A DNA stretch of 64,000 bases from Roseateles noduli (GTDB lineage Bacteria; Pseudomonadota; Gammaproteobacteria; Burkholderiales; Burkholderiaceae_C). Shown here piece after piece: positions 24,524 through 34,983 of this stretch (the stretch's first letter is position 1; every line of letters begins with the position of its first letter). The translations under genes and the position numbers were made by a program. The stretch spans positions 124,001 to 188,000 of the forward strand of contig NIOE01000013.1 in assembly GCA_002205125.1 (NCBI GenBank), written 5' to 3'. The notes under the pieces were generated by a model, which was not told the DNA's origin, did not search any database, and saw only the letters and a list, made by a program, of their open reading frames with translations.

Positions 24524-25735
24524 TTACTGCGCCGCCAGCTTGTTCATGTCGATGATCGGCAGCAGCACCGACAGCACGATCAGCATCACCACGCCGCCCA
24601 TCGCGACGATCAGCAGTGGTTCCAGCAGCGTGGCCAGCGTCATCGCGCGGCGCTTCACTTCATTGCCGAGCTGCTTGGCCGCGCGCTGCAGCATGTCGGG
24701 CAGTTGACCGGTCTGTTCGCCCAGTCGCGCGAACATCGACAGCAGCCCCGGGAAGCGCTTCTTGCCCGCCAGCGCCGCGCCCAGAGGCGCGCCTTCGCGG
24801 ACCTGCGCCAGCGCATCCATCGCGTCGGCGCGCATCGCGCTGTTGGACAGCGTTTCCGCCGCGGCTTGCAGCGCCTTGAGGATCGGCACGCCCGCGCCCG
24901 CCAGCATCGCCAGCGTGCCCGAGAAACGCGCCGCGTTGTAGCCTCGCGCGAGCCGGCCCAGCAGCGGCAGGTTCAGGAAGGCGGCGTCGAAGCGCTGTCT
25001 CGGGCCTTCGCGCTTGAGCAGCTGCTTCATGCCGATGAAGCCACCGACCACGATGATCAGAATCACCAGGCCCCAGTTGCGCAGCACGTCGGAGGTGCCC
25101 ATCATGATCCGCGTCAGCAACGGCAGCGTCTGCCGCGTCTGTGTGAACACCGCCGCCACCTGCGGCACCACGTAGGTCAGCAGGAAGCTCACCGCCAGCA
25201 CCGCGATGATGCAGACGATCACCGGATAAGCCAGCGCGCCGAAGAGCTCGGAACGCAGTCGCTGCTGTTCTTCGAGGTCGTCCGCCAGGCTCTCCAGCAC
25301 CGGACCCAGCGCGCCGCTCTGCTCGCCGGCGGCGACCACCGCGCGGTAGACGTCGTCGAACTCGCGCGGGGCCGTGCCCAACGCACGCGCGAACGACGAG
25401 CCCGCGTTGACCTCCGCCTTCAGCTGCGACATCAGTTCGCGCTGGCGCGGATCCTCGGCTTCATCGGCCAGCGCGGCCATCGAGCGTTCCAGCGGCAGTC
25501 CCGCCGAGATCAATCCCGCGAGCTGACGCGTCCACACCGCCAGCCCGGCCGCCTTGAACGCGCGGCGCGCGAAGCGCGCCTTCTTGCCCGGCTGCGCCGC
25601 CACCGCCTTCACGTCCAGCGGCACCAGCCCCTGCGTGCGCAACTGCGTCCGCGCGGCTTTCAGCGTGTCCGCCTCCAGCAGGCCCGTGCGGGACTTGCCG
25701 GACGCATCCAGGGCGTCGTACTTGAAGGCGGGCAT
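24524..25735 (-). CDS. gspF: Type II secretion inner-membrane protein GspF
   Basis: A 403-residue GspF/PilC family protein: the start MPAFKYDALDASGKSRTG, two T2SSF domains, and three hydrophobic segments (around residues 170-200, 220-240 and the C-terminal LLIVAMGGVVMLIVLSVL). GspF is the polytopic platform protein that connects the GspE ATPase to pseudopilus assembly. It is the last gene of the minus-strand gsp cluster, 50 bp after gspE. Confidence 0.96.
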   Translation of the reverse strand: MPAFKYDALDASGKSRTGLLEADTLKAARTQLRTQGLVPLDVKAVAAQPGKKARFARRAFKAAGLAVWTRQLAGLISAGLPLERSMAALADEAEDPRQRELMSQLKAEVNAGSSFARALGTAPREFDDVYRAVVAAGEQSGALGPVLESLADDLEEQQRLRSELFGALAYPVIVCIIAVLAVSFLLTYVVPQVAAVFTQTRQTLPLLTRIMMGTSDVLRNWGLVILIIVVGGFIGMKQLLKREGPRQRFDAAFLNLPLLGRLARGYNAARFSGTLAMLAGAGVPILKALQAAAETLSNSAMRADAMDALAQVREGAPLGAALAGKKRFPGLLSMFARLGEQTGQLPDMLQRAAKQLGNEVKRRAMTLATLLEPLLIVAMGGVVMLIVLSVLLPIIDMNKLAAQ

Positions 25736-25785
25736 CGCTCGTAACCTCGGTCTCTACTGCTCGTGCGTCCGTGTCATCACCGCGA

Positions 25786-27219
25786 TCACTCGCGCGTGAC
25801 CCGCAGCACTTCCTCTTCGGACGTGACACCCGTGGCCACCAGCCGGTCGCCGTCCTCGCGCATCGAGCGCAGGCCGTTCGCGCGCGCCGCCGCCAGCAGC
25901 TCGGACTCGGGCGCCTGGTTGTGGATCAGGCTGCGCATCGCGTCGTTGCTCACCATCAGCTCGTACACGCCCGTCCGGCCCTTGTAGCCGCTGCTCGAGC
26001 AGGCCGGGCACCCCACCGGGTGGTAGCGCGTGCCGCCGCCGGGCAGGGGCTCGGGCGACTTGCACACCGGGCACAGCTTGCGCACCAGCCGCTGCGCCAG
26101 CACGCCCAGCAGCGACGAGCTCAGCAGGAAGGGCTCCACGCCCATGTCGGTCAGACGCGTCACCGCGCTCACCGCGTCGTTCGTGTGCAGCGTGGCGAGC
26201 ACCAAGTGACCCGTCAGCGACGCCTGGATCGCGATCTGCGCCGTCTCGTAATCGCGGATTTCGCCGATCATGATCACGTCCGGATCCTGGCGCAGGATCG
26301 CGCGCAGCGCCTTCGCGAAGGTCAGGTCGATCCGCGAGTTCACCTGCGTCTGCCCGATGCCGGGCAGTTCGTATTCGATCGGGTCCTCGACGGTCAGCAC
26401 GTTCGTCGTCGACGTGTCCACCGTCTGCAGCGCCGCGTACAGCGTCGTCGTCTTGCCCGAGCCCGTCGGACCCGTCACCAGCACGATGCCGTGAGGCTGC
26501 TGAACGACGCGCTGGAAACGCTCCAGCCGCTCGCCGTCCATGCCCAGCGCCGCGAGCGTGAAGCGCGACTCCGACTTGTCCAGCAGACGCAGCACCGCGC
26601 GTTCGCCGTGCGCCGACGGCAGCGTGCTCACCCGCACGTCGATCGCGCGGCCGCCGATGCGCAGCGAGATCCGGCCGTCCTGCGGCAGCCGCTTCTCGGC
26701 GATGTCGAGCTCCGCCATGATCTTCAGCCGCGAGATCAGCGCCGCGTGCAGCGCGCGGTTCGGCCGCACGACTTCGCGCAAGGTGCCGTCGACGCGGAAA
26801 CGCACCGAGCTCTCGCGCTCGTAGGGCTCGATGTGGATGTCGCTCGCGCCGTTGTTCGCGGCCTGCGTCAGCAGCGCGTTGAGCATCCGGATGATGGGCG
26901 CGTCATCCGCCGCCTCCAGCAGGTCCTCGACCGCCGGCAGGTCCTGCATCATGCGCGACAGGTCGACCGCGCTCTCGACCTCGCCGATCACCAGCGCGGC
27001 GTTGTCCTCGCCGCCCGCGTAGGCGGCCTGGATGCGCGTGGACAGCTCGGCCACGCTCAGGCATTCGATGCGCGTCGGCGCGTAGACGCGCTGCAGCTCG
27101 GACAGCACCGGCAGCGTCAGCGCGGGCGACGCCCACAGCGTGCGCTGCTGGCCGTCGTCCTCGATCAGCAGGTGCTGCGCCTTGGCGACGGCGTAGGGAA
27201 GGGGATGGCGGCTGGCCAT
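25786..27219 (-). CDS. gspE: Type II secretion ATPase GspE
   Basis: A 477-residue secretion ATPase. Walker A is [12 protein letters not shown] (near residue 250), the Asp box is TVEDPIEY, Walker B is [12 protein letters not shown] and the His box is [14 protein letters not shown]. The two CxxC pairs of the zinc-binding element (CPVC, CPAC) are present. GspE powers pseudopilus extension from the cytoplasmic side. The gene lies between gspD (13 bp) and gspF (50 bp). Confidence 0.97.
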   Translation of the reverse strand: MASRHPLPYAVAKAQHLLIEDDGQQRTLWASPALTLPVLSELQRVYAPTRIECLSVAELSTRIQAAYAGGEDNAALVIGEVESAVDLSRMMQDLPAVEDLLEAADDAPIIRMLNALLTQAANNGASDIHIEPYERESSVRFRVDGTLREVVRPNRALHAALISRLKIMAELDIAEKRLPQDGRISLRIGGRAIDVRVSTLPSAHGERAVLRLLDKSESRFTLAALGMDGERLERFQRVVQQPHGIVLVTGPTGSGKTTTLYAALQTVDTSTTNVLTVEDPIEYELPGIGQTQVNSRIDLTFAKALRAILRQDPDVIMIGEIRDYETAQIAIQASLTGHLVLATLHTNDAVSAVTRLTDMGVEPFLLSSSLLGVLAQRLVRKLCPVCKSPEPLPGGGTRYHPVGCPACSSSGYKGRTGVYELMVSNDAMRSLIHNQAPESELLAAARANGLRSMREDGDRLVATGVTSEEEVLRVTRE

Positions 27220-27232
27220 GGTCGCTCCGGGC

Positions 27233-29539
27233 TCAGCGGCCTTGCGGCGCGCTGGCGGCGTCGCTAGGCGCCTTGGCCGGACCCGGCACCGGCGACGACG
27301 CCGGATACACGGGCAGCGGCAGCTGCTGTGGCAGCGCGCCGCCCGGCGTGGAAGCCGGCTTCTCCGGCAGCAGCGGGGCGCCGGTGTCGGGCAGCACCAG
27401 CGTGCTCTTGGGTTGCACTTCCTGCTGGTAGGCGCGGATCGCGTCGTAGCGGTCGGCGGTCAGCGAGGCCGCGTTCTCCGGCGTGCGCAGCACCACCGGA
27501 CGCAGGAAGATCATCAGGTTGGACTTGACGCGCTTGCGGCTCTGGCTCTTGAACAGGTTGCCCAGCAACGGGATGTCGCCCAGGCCCGGCACCTTGTCCT
27601 CGCCGTCCGTGTACTCGTCCTTCATCATGCCGCCCAGGACCAGCACCTGGCCGTCCTCCAGCGTCACGCTCGTCTCGACCGCGCTCTTGTCGAAGGTCGG
27701 ACCCTGCGTCGCCGCATTCACCGTGGACACGACGCTCGAGTTCTCCTGGTACACCTTCATGCGCACCGTGCCGTTCTCACCCACGGTCGTGCGGACCTTC
27801 AGCCGCAGACCGACGTCGCGACGGTCGAAGGTCTGGAACGGGCTGGTCGTCGTGCCCGACGTCGTCGTCGAGTTGCCCGTGATCACGGGCACGTTGCTGC
27901 CGATCAGCAGATCGGCTTCCTCGTTGTCCTGCACGACCAGCGAGGGCGTCGACAGCACGTTGGTGCCGGAGATCTGCCCCAGCGCATTGGCGACGGCGCC
28001 CAGCGTGTAGAAGTCGCCGACCTTCTTCAGGAAGCCCAGGTTCAGGCCCGCCGGCACCTGGCCCGACGCCAGCGCGGTCGTCGCGCCGGTCTTGCCCGAG
28101 GCGACAGCGCCGGAGAGGTTCAGGATGTTGCTGAAACCGGTGCCGAAGTTGGTGCCGAAGCCTGACACCGTCGAGTCGCCCCGGTTGCCGAACAGCTGCG
28201 TGAACTGCACGCCGAACTCGCCCAGCTTGCTCGCATCGACCTTGACGACGAGCGCTTCGACGTAGACCTGCGCGCGGCGCGTGTCGAGCTGCTCGACGAC
28301 CGCGCGGATCTGGCGGTACATCGGCTCGGGCGCCGTGATGATCAGCGAGTTGGTCGCCGGATCGGCCTGCACGAAGCCGCCGGTGCTGACCTGCGCGGTC
28401 TGGCTGACCTGCGTGGAGGCGCCGCCGCTGGAGCCGCTGGACCCGCTGGATCCGGAGCTCGACGAGCCGCCGAAGGAACCGCTGTTGCCGGCAAAGCCGC
28501 CGGCCTGTCCGCCGCTGCCGGTCTGCGCGCCGGCGAAGCCGCCGGTGCCGCCCTGGCCGCCGCTGTTGGAGCCGCCCGCGCCCGGGCCCGCATTGTTCGT
28601 GTACGCCGCGCGCAGCACGGTGGCCAGGCGCACCGCGTCCGCGTTCTTCAGGTAGATGACGCGGATGCTGCCGCCGGTGTCGCTGCTGGGCTGGTCGAGC
28701 TTGGCGATCATCGCGCGCAGCTGCATCAGCTTGGCCGGATTGGCCGCGCGCACGATCAGCGCATTGCTGCGCGGGTCGGCCATCACGCTGCCGCTGCCGC
28801 CACCACCGCCCTGCACCTGGACACCCTGCGCGCCGCCGCCGCCGTCGGACAGGCGCTGCACCAGCTGCACGATGTCCGAGGCCACCGCGTTGCGCAGCGG
28901 GATCACCTCGATGTCGGTGTTGGAGGGCTGGTCCAGCGCCGCCACGATGCGGCTGATGCGCTGCAGGTTGTCGGCGTAGTCGGTGATCACCAGGCTGTTG
29001 TTGCCCGGGTTCGCGTTGATCGTGTTGTTCGGCGTGATCAGCGGACGCAGCACCGCGACCAGGTTGTTCGCGTTCTCGTGGCTGAGCTTGAAGATCTGCG
29101 TCACGACCTGGTCGCCGCGGGTGCGCGACTCGCCGGCGATCGTCACCGCGCCGGTCTGCAGCTTGGCTTCCGCTTCCGGCACCAGCTTGAGCAGCCCGCC
29201 CGTCTCGACCATCGCAAAGCCCATGCCGCGCAGCGCGGCCAGGTAGCTCAGGTAGGCCTCCTGCACCGGCACCGGCTGCTCGGCCGTCAGCGTCATCGTG
29301 CCCTTGACGCGCGGATCGACCAGGATCGGCTTGCCCAGCGCGGCGGACATCGCGCGCGACACCGCCTCGATGTCGGTGTTGACGAAGTTCAGCGTGACCG
29401 GCGTGCTTGCGCGCACGGCCGGCTGTCGGCGGTTCTGCTGCTGCGTCTGTGCGCCGGCCTGCATCGGCAGGCTGCCCGCGATCAGGGTGATCGCGACGCC
29501 CAGCGCCGTCGGTCGCATCATGTGCTTGTTCATGCTCAT
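27233..29539 (-). CDS. gspD: Type II secretion secretin GspD
   Basis: A 768-residue outer-membrane secretin. The start at 29539 overlaps the gspN stop as ATGA; a second ATG at 29533 is possible. A signal peptide ([20 protein letters not shown]) is followed by N0-N3 domains and the secretin core, with the [14 protein letters not shown] motif near residue 640. A long Gly/Ser-rich insert (about residues 360-415) interrupts the N3 region, a known variable loop in secretins. An Ala/Pro-rich tail ends the protein. It forms the exit channel for folded exoproteins. Confidence 0.96.
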   Translation of the reverse strand: MSMNKHMMRPTALGVAITLIAGSLPMQAGAQTQQQNRRQPAVRASTPVTLNFVNTDIEAVSRAMSAALGKPILVDPRVKGTMTLTAEQPVPVQEAYLSYLAALRGMGFAMVETGGLLKLVPEAEAKLQTGAVTIAGESRTRGDQVVTQIFKLSHENANNLVAVLRPLITPNNTINANPGNNSLVITDYADNLQRISRIVAALDQPSNTDIEVIPLRNAVASDIVQLVQRLSDGGGGAQGVQVQGGGGGSGSVMADPRSNALIVRAANPAKLMQLRAMIAKLDQPSSDTGGSIRVIYLKNADAVRLATVLRAAYTNNAGPGAGGSNSGGQGGTGGFAGAQTGSGGQAGGFAGNSGSFGGSSSSGSSGSSGSSGGASTQVSQTAQVSTGGFVQADPATNSLIITAPEPMYRQIRAVVEQLDTRRAQVYVEALVVKVDASKLGEFGVQFTQLFGNRGDSTVSGFGTNFGTGFSNILNLSGAVASGKTGATTALASGQVPAGLNLGFLKKVGDFYTLGAVANALGQISGTNVLSTPSLVVQDNEEADLLIGSNVPVITGNSTTTSGTTTSPFQTFDRRDVGLRLKVRTTVGENGTVRMKVYQENSSVVSTVNAATQGPTFDKSAVETSVTLEDGQVLVLGGMMKDEYTDGEDKVPGLGDIPLLGNLFKSQSRKRVKSNLMIFLRPVVLRTPENAASLTADRYDAIRAYQQEVQPKSTLVLPDTGAPLLPEKPASTPGGALPQQLPLPVYPASSPVPGPAKAPSDAASAPQGR

Positions 29540-30432
29540 CCCACCGAGATGATCGAGCGCGCTCCGTTGCGCCGCCCGATGATGTTCAACAAATTGGCCA
29601 ATGCGGCTTCGCTGCCGGGCGCGGCGGTCGCCTCGCCCTGGAATTGCGTCCGCGTCGCGCCCAGGGTGCCCTGGCCGCTCAATTGCAGCGGCCCCTGGAT
29701 CGTCGACAGGATCAGTTGCGGCGCCGAGCCGCCACCCACCAGGCCCATCCGGTAGCTGCCCAGCGGCGCCACCTGCGCCAGGCGCGAGGAGAAGTCGCGC
29801 AGCTCGACCTGGGCCATGCCGCTCACGGCGATGGTCTTGCCCTTGCCGTCGAAGACGAAGCCCTGCGCGCTGACCGCGATGACGCCGTCCGGCGCCAGCG
29901 TGTTCCAGGGCGTGCCCAGTCCGACCAGCCACGCGGCGGGCCAGCGGATCCAGGGTTGTTCGGGCGTGGCGTCGGGCAGGCGCACGGTGAGCCGGTCCAT
30001 GCCGAAGCTCGCCGTCAGCGGCGCTCCCGGCTTGATGCAGCAGGACTGGTCCAGCGTCAGGCGCACGCCGGGACCGCCGTCCGCCCAGATCGGACGCAGC
30101 GACCAGCCCAGGCGCTGCGGCAGTTCGCTGGCGTCGCGGCTGCCTTCGCCCGGGCTCAGGATCACGCGCGCGCTGCCGTTCCAGACGCTGCCGCGCGCGT
30201 CGGCGAGCAGCAGCCGGTCATTCGTCGCCGAGGCCACCGCCTTGGCCAGCCAGGCCGCCGGCGCCCAGAGCACGATCGAGGTCAGCAGGCCCAGCACGGC
30301 GCCCGCGACCGCCCAGCGCATCGCGCCGCGGTCGGTGCGGACCAGCGCCACGGCCTTGCCCGGCGCGGCCAGCAGCATGAAGGCCGACTGGACGAAGGCC
30401 GATTCCATGAAGCGAGGTTGTTGCTTGGCCAT
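29536..30432 (-). CDS. gspN: Type II secretion protein GspN
   Basis: A 298-residue GspN protein with one N-terminal transmembrane helix (about residues 38-62) and a periplasmic beta-rich domain. Typical GspN features include WLAKAVASATNDRLLLADARGSVWNGSA and CCIKPGAP. GspN is an accessory inner-membrane component found in only some type II systems. Its stop overlaps the gspD start, and it begins 3 bp after gspM. Confidence 0.88.
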   Translation of the reverse strand: MAKQQPRFMESAFVQSAFMLLAAPGKAVALVRTDRGAMRWAVAGAVLGLLTSIVLWAPAAWLAKAVASATNDRLLLADARGSVWNGSARVILSPGEGSRDASELPQRLGWSLRPIWADGGPGVRLTLDQSCCIKPGAPLTASFGMDRLTVRLPDATPEQPWIRWPAAWLVGLGTPWNTLAPDGVIAVSAQGFVFDGKGKTIAVSGMAQVELRDFSSRLAQVAPLGSYRMGLVGGGSAPQLILSTIQGPLQLSGQGTLGATRTQFQGEATAAPGSEAALANLLNIIGRRNGARSIISVG

Positions 30433-30435
30433 CGC

Positions 30436-30933
30436 TCAGTTCCCCGCCGCGGCCGGCAGCACGACGCTCAGGCGTCCGGTGTAGCCCTGCGGACCGGCTT
30501 GCAGCTCGGCCTCCTGCGGACGCGCACGCGCACCCTGGCGCGCCTCGCCGATCCACATCGCCAGCGCGCCGCCGGGCACGCCGCGCAGCCGCAATTGCGC
30601 CTGCGTGCCGGTGATCGTCAGTTCGGCGTTCGGGCCGAGCCGCGCCGTCGCGGCGCGCAAGGCGGTCATCGCCTGCTCGGTCGACACCGGCACCGCCTGC
30701 TTGAACGTCTGCACCTGCAGCGCCATCGCGCGCATCTGCTGGAGCTCGCGGTCGAGCCGGTCGATCTCGCCCGGTGCCTTGCGCAGCGTGGCCCAGGCCG
30801 GCGCCAGCGCGATCAGCCAGAGCAGCAGCAGGCCGATGAATGTGGCCGTCAGGCGCGCGATCAGGCGTTCGCGCGGGGTGGCGGCCTGCCAGCGGGCCGT
30901 CAGGTCCCGTCGCATGGTCGTGATGGCGTTCAT
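30436..30933 (-). CDS. gspM: Type II secretion protein GspM
   Basis: A 165-residue bitopic protein. A short cytoplasmic arm with RWQAATPRERLIA is followed by a transmembrane helix (about 28-50), a coiled region and a small periplasmic ferredoxin-like domain. GspM partners GspL in the inner-membrane platform. It overlaps gspL by 4 bp (ATGA). Confidence 0.88.
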   Translation of the reverse strand: MNAITTMRRDLTARWQAATPRERLIARLTATFIGLLLLWLIALAPAWATLRKAPGEIDRLDRELQQMRAMALQVQTFKQAVPVSTEQAMTALRAATARLGPNAELTITGTQAQLRLRGVPGGALAMWIGEARQGARARPQEAELQAGPQGYTGRLSVVLPAAAGN

Positions 30934-32168
30934 CGGTTGTCGGGTCGCAGGCTGAGTTGGAGCGTGTCGCCTTCCTCGGCGACCCGCAGCGCGGGATCCT
31001 GTCCGAGCCGGTCGCGCAGTTGCGCGCGCTGCGGCGGCGTGAGTCCGGCCAGATGCAGCCGGCCCTGTTCGAACCGGACGTTGGGCAGCGGCGGCTCGCC
31101 TTGCGGCCAGACGCGGGCGACCGCGCCGAGCAGGTCCTCGAGGTCGCCGGGGCCGACCTGGCCGGCGCCGCCGCGCAGCGCCTCGGTCTCGCGGACCATC
31201 TGCGCGCGGGCGTCACGCACGACGCGGATCTGCGGGAAGGCCTGGCGCAGCAGCGTTTCCTGTTCGGTCTTGCGCGCATCGATCGCGCGTCCCTGCTGCC
31301 AGGCCATCGCGTTCAGGCCGACCACCTGCACGGCGATCAGGCCGATGACGCCCCAGCGGAAGGGACGCCACGTCGGCGACTGCAGCGTCTGCCAGCCTTG
31401 GTGGACGCGTTGCCAGCCGCGCTGGCGCGGCGTCAGGTCGAACTGCAGCAGGTTGACCGGCGCTTCGCGCGCGGCCCAGACGCGGTCGGTGTCGTTGAGC
31501 ACGCGGACCTTGCGGCCCAGCCACTGCTCGGCCTCGGCCGAGGCGGCGGGGCTCGCGGTCACGGGTGCGTCTTCCCACCAGTTTTCGCCGAGCCAGCCGC
31601 GCAGGCCGCCGCTGTCCAGCGGGAAGGTCGCGACGCCGTCGGCCCGCGTGACGCGCAGGCGGGCGCGGTCGTCGGAGCCGGCGTAGACATGGCCGCCTTC
31701 TTCGATGTCCTCGTCGCCGGGCTTGGCGACCCGCGGCCATGACAGCGGCCGCAGCGCCTCGATCAGCAGCCCGGCGGCTTCCATCGCCTGCAGGTGCGTG
31801 CGCAGCGGTTCGCGGGCGGTCACGGCGACCCAGTGGGTGTGGTCCTCGGCGTCCGGGGTGGCCATCAGCGCAAAGTGCAGCTTGTCGGCGTCCTCGAGCA
31901 GGTGGTCCTCCATCACCCCGACGATCGCGGCGCGCAACTTTGCGCCCTTGATCTTGGGCAATTGGGCGGGGAGCCAGCTGACCTGGTCGTCGGCGAGCAG
32001 CAGCATCACGCGGTCGGCGTGCGGCATCGCATCCAGCGGGGCGCGCTGTCCGTGCCCCCGTGCGTGGGCCGGCGCTTGCGCGTCGTGGCTGAACCAGAAT
32101 TCGTAGTCGAGCGGGGCGGCACCGTTCTGAGGCGGGCTGGCCGGCAGGAGGATGAGCAGGGTACTCAT
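30930..32168 (-). CDS. gspL: Type II secretion protein GspL
   Basis: A 412-residue protein with an actin-like cytoplasmic domain (1 to about 260) that binds GspE, one transmembrane helix (about 271-290) and a periplasmic domain that pairs with GspM. Family features include LLLADDQVSWLPAQLPKIKG and EDHLLEDADKLHFAL. A 168-bp gap separates it from gspK, while the other genes of the cluster mostly overlap. Confidence 0.9.
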   Translation of the reverse strand: MSTLLILLPASPPQNGAAPLDYEFWFSHDAQAPAHARGHGQRAPLDAMPHADRVMLLLADDQVSWLPAQLPKIKGAKLRAAIVGVMEDHLLEDADKLHFALMATPDAEDHTHWVAVTAREPLRTHLQAMEAAGLLIEALRPLSWPRVAKPGDEDIEEGGHVYAGSDDRARLRVTRADGVATFPLDSGGLRGWLGENWWEDAPVTASPAASAEAEQWLGRKVRVLNDTDRVWAAREAPVNLLQFDLTPRQRGWQRVHQGWQTLQSPTWRPFRWGVIGLIAVQVVGLNAMAWQQGRAIDARKTEQETLLRQAFPQIRVVRDARAQMVRETEALRGGAGQVGPGDLEDLLGAVARVWPQGEPPLPNVRFEQGRLHLAGLTPPQRAQLRDRLGQDPALRVAEEGDTLQLSLRPDNR

Positions 32169-32336
32169 AGGATCGCGGATTCTAGGAGGGCTTGCGTGAC
32201 GGAACGGCCCCGCGCGCCCCCGAGCAAGCCCGTAGTCGCGCTTTTACAAGTGCATGCATCCCGTCCCTCATTTTTCGATTCGTTTCAAGCGCGTGTGGGC
32301 GGCGCGCGACGCCGTCGCCCGCAGGGCTCACGGCGA

Positions 32337-33398
32337 TCACGGCGTGGCCCCGTAGCCGGCGGTGCCGGGCAGTGCCGATTGGCGCAGCAGACGCTCGCGA
32401 TCCATCACGCGGACGTTGGTGCCATCCCGGAACACCAGGGATCGCTGCGCCAGGACCCGATCATCCATGCGCATCTGGCCTTCGACGAAGAAGTAGTTCG
32501 AGGTGAAGGCCGCCATCGCCTGGCGCGTGTCGGTGGCGGGCAGGCCCGGCACCAGCGTCGTGAGTCGCTCGTCCCAGGCCGTGAAGGGCTTGCTCTGGCG
32601 GGCGCGCACGATGCCGTCGGCCACGCCGAGGTCCACGCCCAGGACATCCGCGATGACTTCCCGCGGCGCGGTGTTGATGTTCAGCGTGGTGCCCGCCTTC
32701 GGCAGCAGCACCGCCAGGGTGCCCAGGCGCGCCACCTGTTCGTCGTTGAGACCGAACCAGCGCAGCTGCTCGATGCGCACGAGTCTCAGCGGCACGTTGC
32801 CCTGCTGGTCCGTGCCCTTGCCGCCGGCGGAGGCGATGAGATTCTTCTGGACCTGTTCGGCGATCGAGGCGCTCATGCCCGCGCGCTGGAAGATGCGCCG
32901 GGCTGCGTTCAGGTTGTCGAGCGCCTTCTGGACGGCCTGCGCATCCGGCGGCTGGCCGGCTTGCGGTTGCGTCGGCTGCGTCTCGAGGTTGCGCAGGTTG
33001 AACAGGCCTTGAGCGTCCTCGATGTGGCCCGAGAGGAAGGCGTCGGGACCGGCGTCCTCCGACTTGTTCTCGTCCTGCGACAGGAAGCTCGACAGCCGGG
33101 CCTCGGCCAGCGGCACCGCCCACACCTCGCCGAGGTCGTCGCTCTGGGCCGCCTTGTTGCGCCCGGACTTGACGTCCTCGCTCAGGATCAGCCGCGCCCA
33201 GTCCAGCGCGCCCTGCAGCACCCAGTCGGCCTGGGCGCGACCGCGGTCGGCCGCCTCGATCTGGATCGAGCGCGACTGCCGGAAGAGCATCGCGGCGGAC
33301 AAGGTCGTCACCAGCACCACGATCAGCAGCGCGGTGAGCAGGGCCGCGCCGCGACGCGATCGCGTCGCAGGGGCCGGATGGCGGGCCGCGGCGCGCAT
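32337..33398 (-). CDS. gspK: Type II secretion minor pseudopilin GspK
   Basis: A 353-residue large minor pseudopilin. The ATG at 33398 overlaps the gspJ stop (ATGA). The N-terminal signal RRGAALLTALLIVVLV has the prepilin-peptidase type cleavage context and, as usual for GspK, lacks Glu at position 5. The large globular domain contains TTLNINTAPREVIADVLG. GspK caps the pseudopilus tip with GspI and GspJ. Confidence 0.93.
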   Translation of the reverse strand: MRAAARHPAPATRSRRGAALLTALLIVVLVTTLSAAMLFRQSRSIQIEAADRGRAQADWVLQGALDWARLILSEDVKSGRNKAAQSDDLGEVWAVPLAEARLSSFLSQDENKSEDAGPDAFLSGHIEDAQGLFNLRNLETQPTQPQAGQPPDAQAVQKALDNLNAARRIFQRAGMSASIAEQVQKNLIASAGGKGTDQQGNVPLRLVRIEQLRWFGLNDEQVARLGTLAVLLPKAGTTLNINTAPREVIADVLGVDLGVADGIVRARQSKPFTAWDERLTTLVPGLPATDTRQAMAAFTSNYFFVEGQMRMDDRVLAQRSLVFRDGTNVRVMDRERLLRQSALPGTAGYGATP

Positions 33399-34072
33399 CA
33401 GCTGCCTGCCTCGACCGCGACTTCGCGGATCAGTTCGCCGCGATAACCGCTGTCCTCGCCGAACTGCAGGCGCATGCGCACGCCTTCGGGAATCGTGTTG
33501 CTCGGCGCGGTGTTGTTCGTCCCGGTTCCAGTGCCAGTGCCTGTCCCGGGCTGCTCGGGCTCCTTGTCGAGCGACGACTGCGCGTTGGCCCAGGCGCCGC
33601 GCTGGAAGAAGTACATCTGCCAGCCGGTGACGCGATCGAGTCCGGGCAGCTCGCGCATCTCCTTGGCGTTGAGCTGCTGGCTGCGGAACCAGGCATCCCG
33701 CAGCGTGTCGGCGCTGTTCAGGGTCTGGGATTCCCAGCGCGCCAGCCGACCTTCCTTCAACTGCCACGCCACGAGCTGCAGGCCGGTCTCGCGACGGCGC
33801 GTGATGCGCAGCGTCGCGCCGTCGAAGGTCAGCGCGTCGAAGACGTCGCTCTTCTGCACCTCGCGCAGGTCCAGCTCCCACTGCCGGATCAGCGTCTGCA
33901 GCGTCTCGGCGCGATCCATCGCGGCCTCGTTGCGCTCGCGGCTGGTCGTCAACGCGGACACCGCGCGCCACGCCATGACCGACATCACCGCCATCACGAC
34001 GAGCGCGACGACGACCTCGATCAGCGTGAACCCGCGCGCCGCGCGCCGGGAGGAAGCTGTGGCGCGGCGCAT
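33398..34072 (-). CDS. gspJ: Type II secretion minor pseudopilin GspJ
   Basis: A 224-residue minor pseudopilin, start ATG 34072 overlapping the gspI stop. The prepilin motif RGFTLIEVVVALVVMAVM is at residues 13-30. Near the C-terminal third there is a short Gly-Thr repeat (GTGTGTGTGT) in a loop. It forms part of the pseudopilus tip. Confidence 0.93.
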   Translation of the reverse strand: MRRATASSRRAARGFTLIEVVVALVVMAVMSVMAWRAVSALTTSRERNEAAMDRAETLQTLIRQWELDLREVQKSDVFDALTFDGATLRITRRRETGLQLVAWQLKEGRLARWESQTLNSADTLRDAWFRSQQLNAKEMRELPGLDRVTGWQMYFFQRGAWANAQSSLDKEPEQPGTGTGTGTGTNNTAPSNTIPEGVRMRLQFGEDSGYRGELIREVAVEAGS

Positions 34073-34452
34073 CAGGAGTTGCGTCCCACGATGGTGGTGA
34101 TGGTCAGCAGCGGCCGGTCGCGATCGTCGAACACCTGCGCCTCGACGCGGCGGAAGTTGGGGTTCGGCGTGCCGCGCACCGACATCTTCACGCTGAAGTC
34201 GCGGCCGAGCTGCGCGCAGCTGACGTTGTTGTCGCCGATGCTCGGGAAGGTGCGGGTCAGGCGCAGTTCGGTGAGCTCGTTCTCGGCGCACCACTGGGCC
34301 AGCGAGTTGATCGCGAGCCGGTCGGAGTTGGAGGTCATGGCGCCGGCGGCGCGCAACCCGGCCGCCAGGCACAGCGCGACGATGGTCAGCGCGACCAGCA
34401 CCTCGACGAGCGTGAAGCCGCGCGAACGCGGCAGGTGCCGTGCGGGGATCAT
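34072..34452 (-). CDS. gspI: Type II secretion minor pseudopilin GspI
   Basis: A 126-residue pseudopilin with the signal SRGFTLVEVLVALTIVALCL and the usual C-terminal domain (WCAENELTELRL). It overlaps gspH by 4 bp and gspJ by one base. GspI nucleates the tip complex with GspJ and GspK. Confidence 0.93.
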   Translation of the reverse strand: MIPARHLPRSRGFTLVEVLVALTIVALCLAAGLRAAGAMTSNSDRLAINSLAQWCAENELTELRLTRTFPSIGDNNVSCAQLGRDFSVKMSVRGTPNPNFRRVEAQVFDDRDRPLLTITTIVGRNS

Positions 34453-34931
34453 TCGCCGCCCTTCGCGATCGCGAACGGACGGAGCCCGTCCGTGGCCAGC
34501 GTGATGCGGTGGTCGCCGCGGATCAACGTCACGCGCTGCGCGCCGATCAGCGGCTCCGGGCCCAGGCGCAGCGAGCGCCCGTTGGCGTTCGCGCTCTCGA
34601 TCTCGACGATGGGCGGGTCGCCCACCCAGGGGCGTTCCAGGTCCAGGCGCTTGAGCAACGGTGCCGGCAGGCCGGTGATGCGGTAGCGGCCGGCGTCGCT
34701 GGTCGAGTCGGGCAGCCAGCGCACGTCGAGCGACGCGGCGCGGGCTTCCGACCGGGCGGTCTCGAGCACGGCGGCCAGCTGCAGCGCCTCGCGTTCCAGT
34801 TGCACGTCGGCGCGGTCGCGCACGGCCACCGCGACGGTGGCGCTGGCGATCGCCACGATCGTGATCGCGACGATCAGCTCGATCAGCGTGAAGCCGCGCT
34901 GGAGCAGTCGACCGGTCGGACGCGCGCGCAC
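34449..34931 (-). CDS. gspH: Type II secretion minor pseudopilin GspH
   Basis: A 160-residue pseudopilin read from a GTG at 34931. The signal QRGFTLIELIVAITIVAIAS and the following LEREALQLAAVLETARSEA match GspH. It links the tip complex to the GspG filament. A 52-bp gap separates it from gspG. Confidence 0.9.
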   Translation of the reverse strand: MRARPTGRLLQRGFTLIELIVAITIVAIASATVAVAVRDRADVQLEREALQLAAVLETARSEARAASLDVRWLPDSTSDAGRYRITGLPAPLLKRLDLERPWVGDPPIVEIESANANGRSLRLGPEPLIGAQRVTLIRGDHRITLATDGLRPFAIAKGGE

Positions 34932-34983
34932 GGCTCGGGGCGGTCGGTGGGGGCGGGGACGAAGCGCACGGCGGACCGCGCGC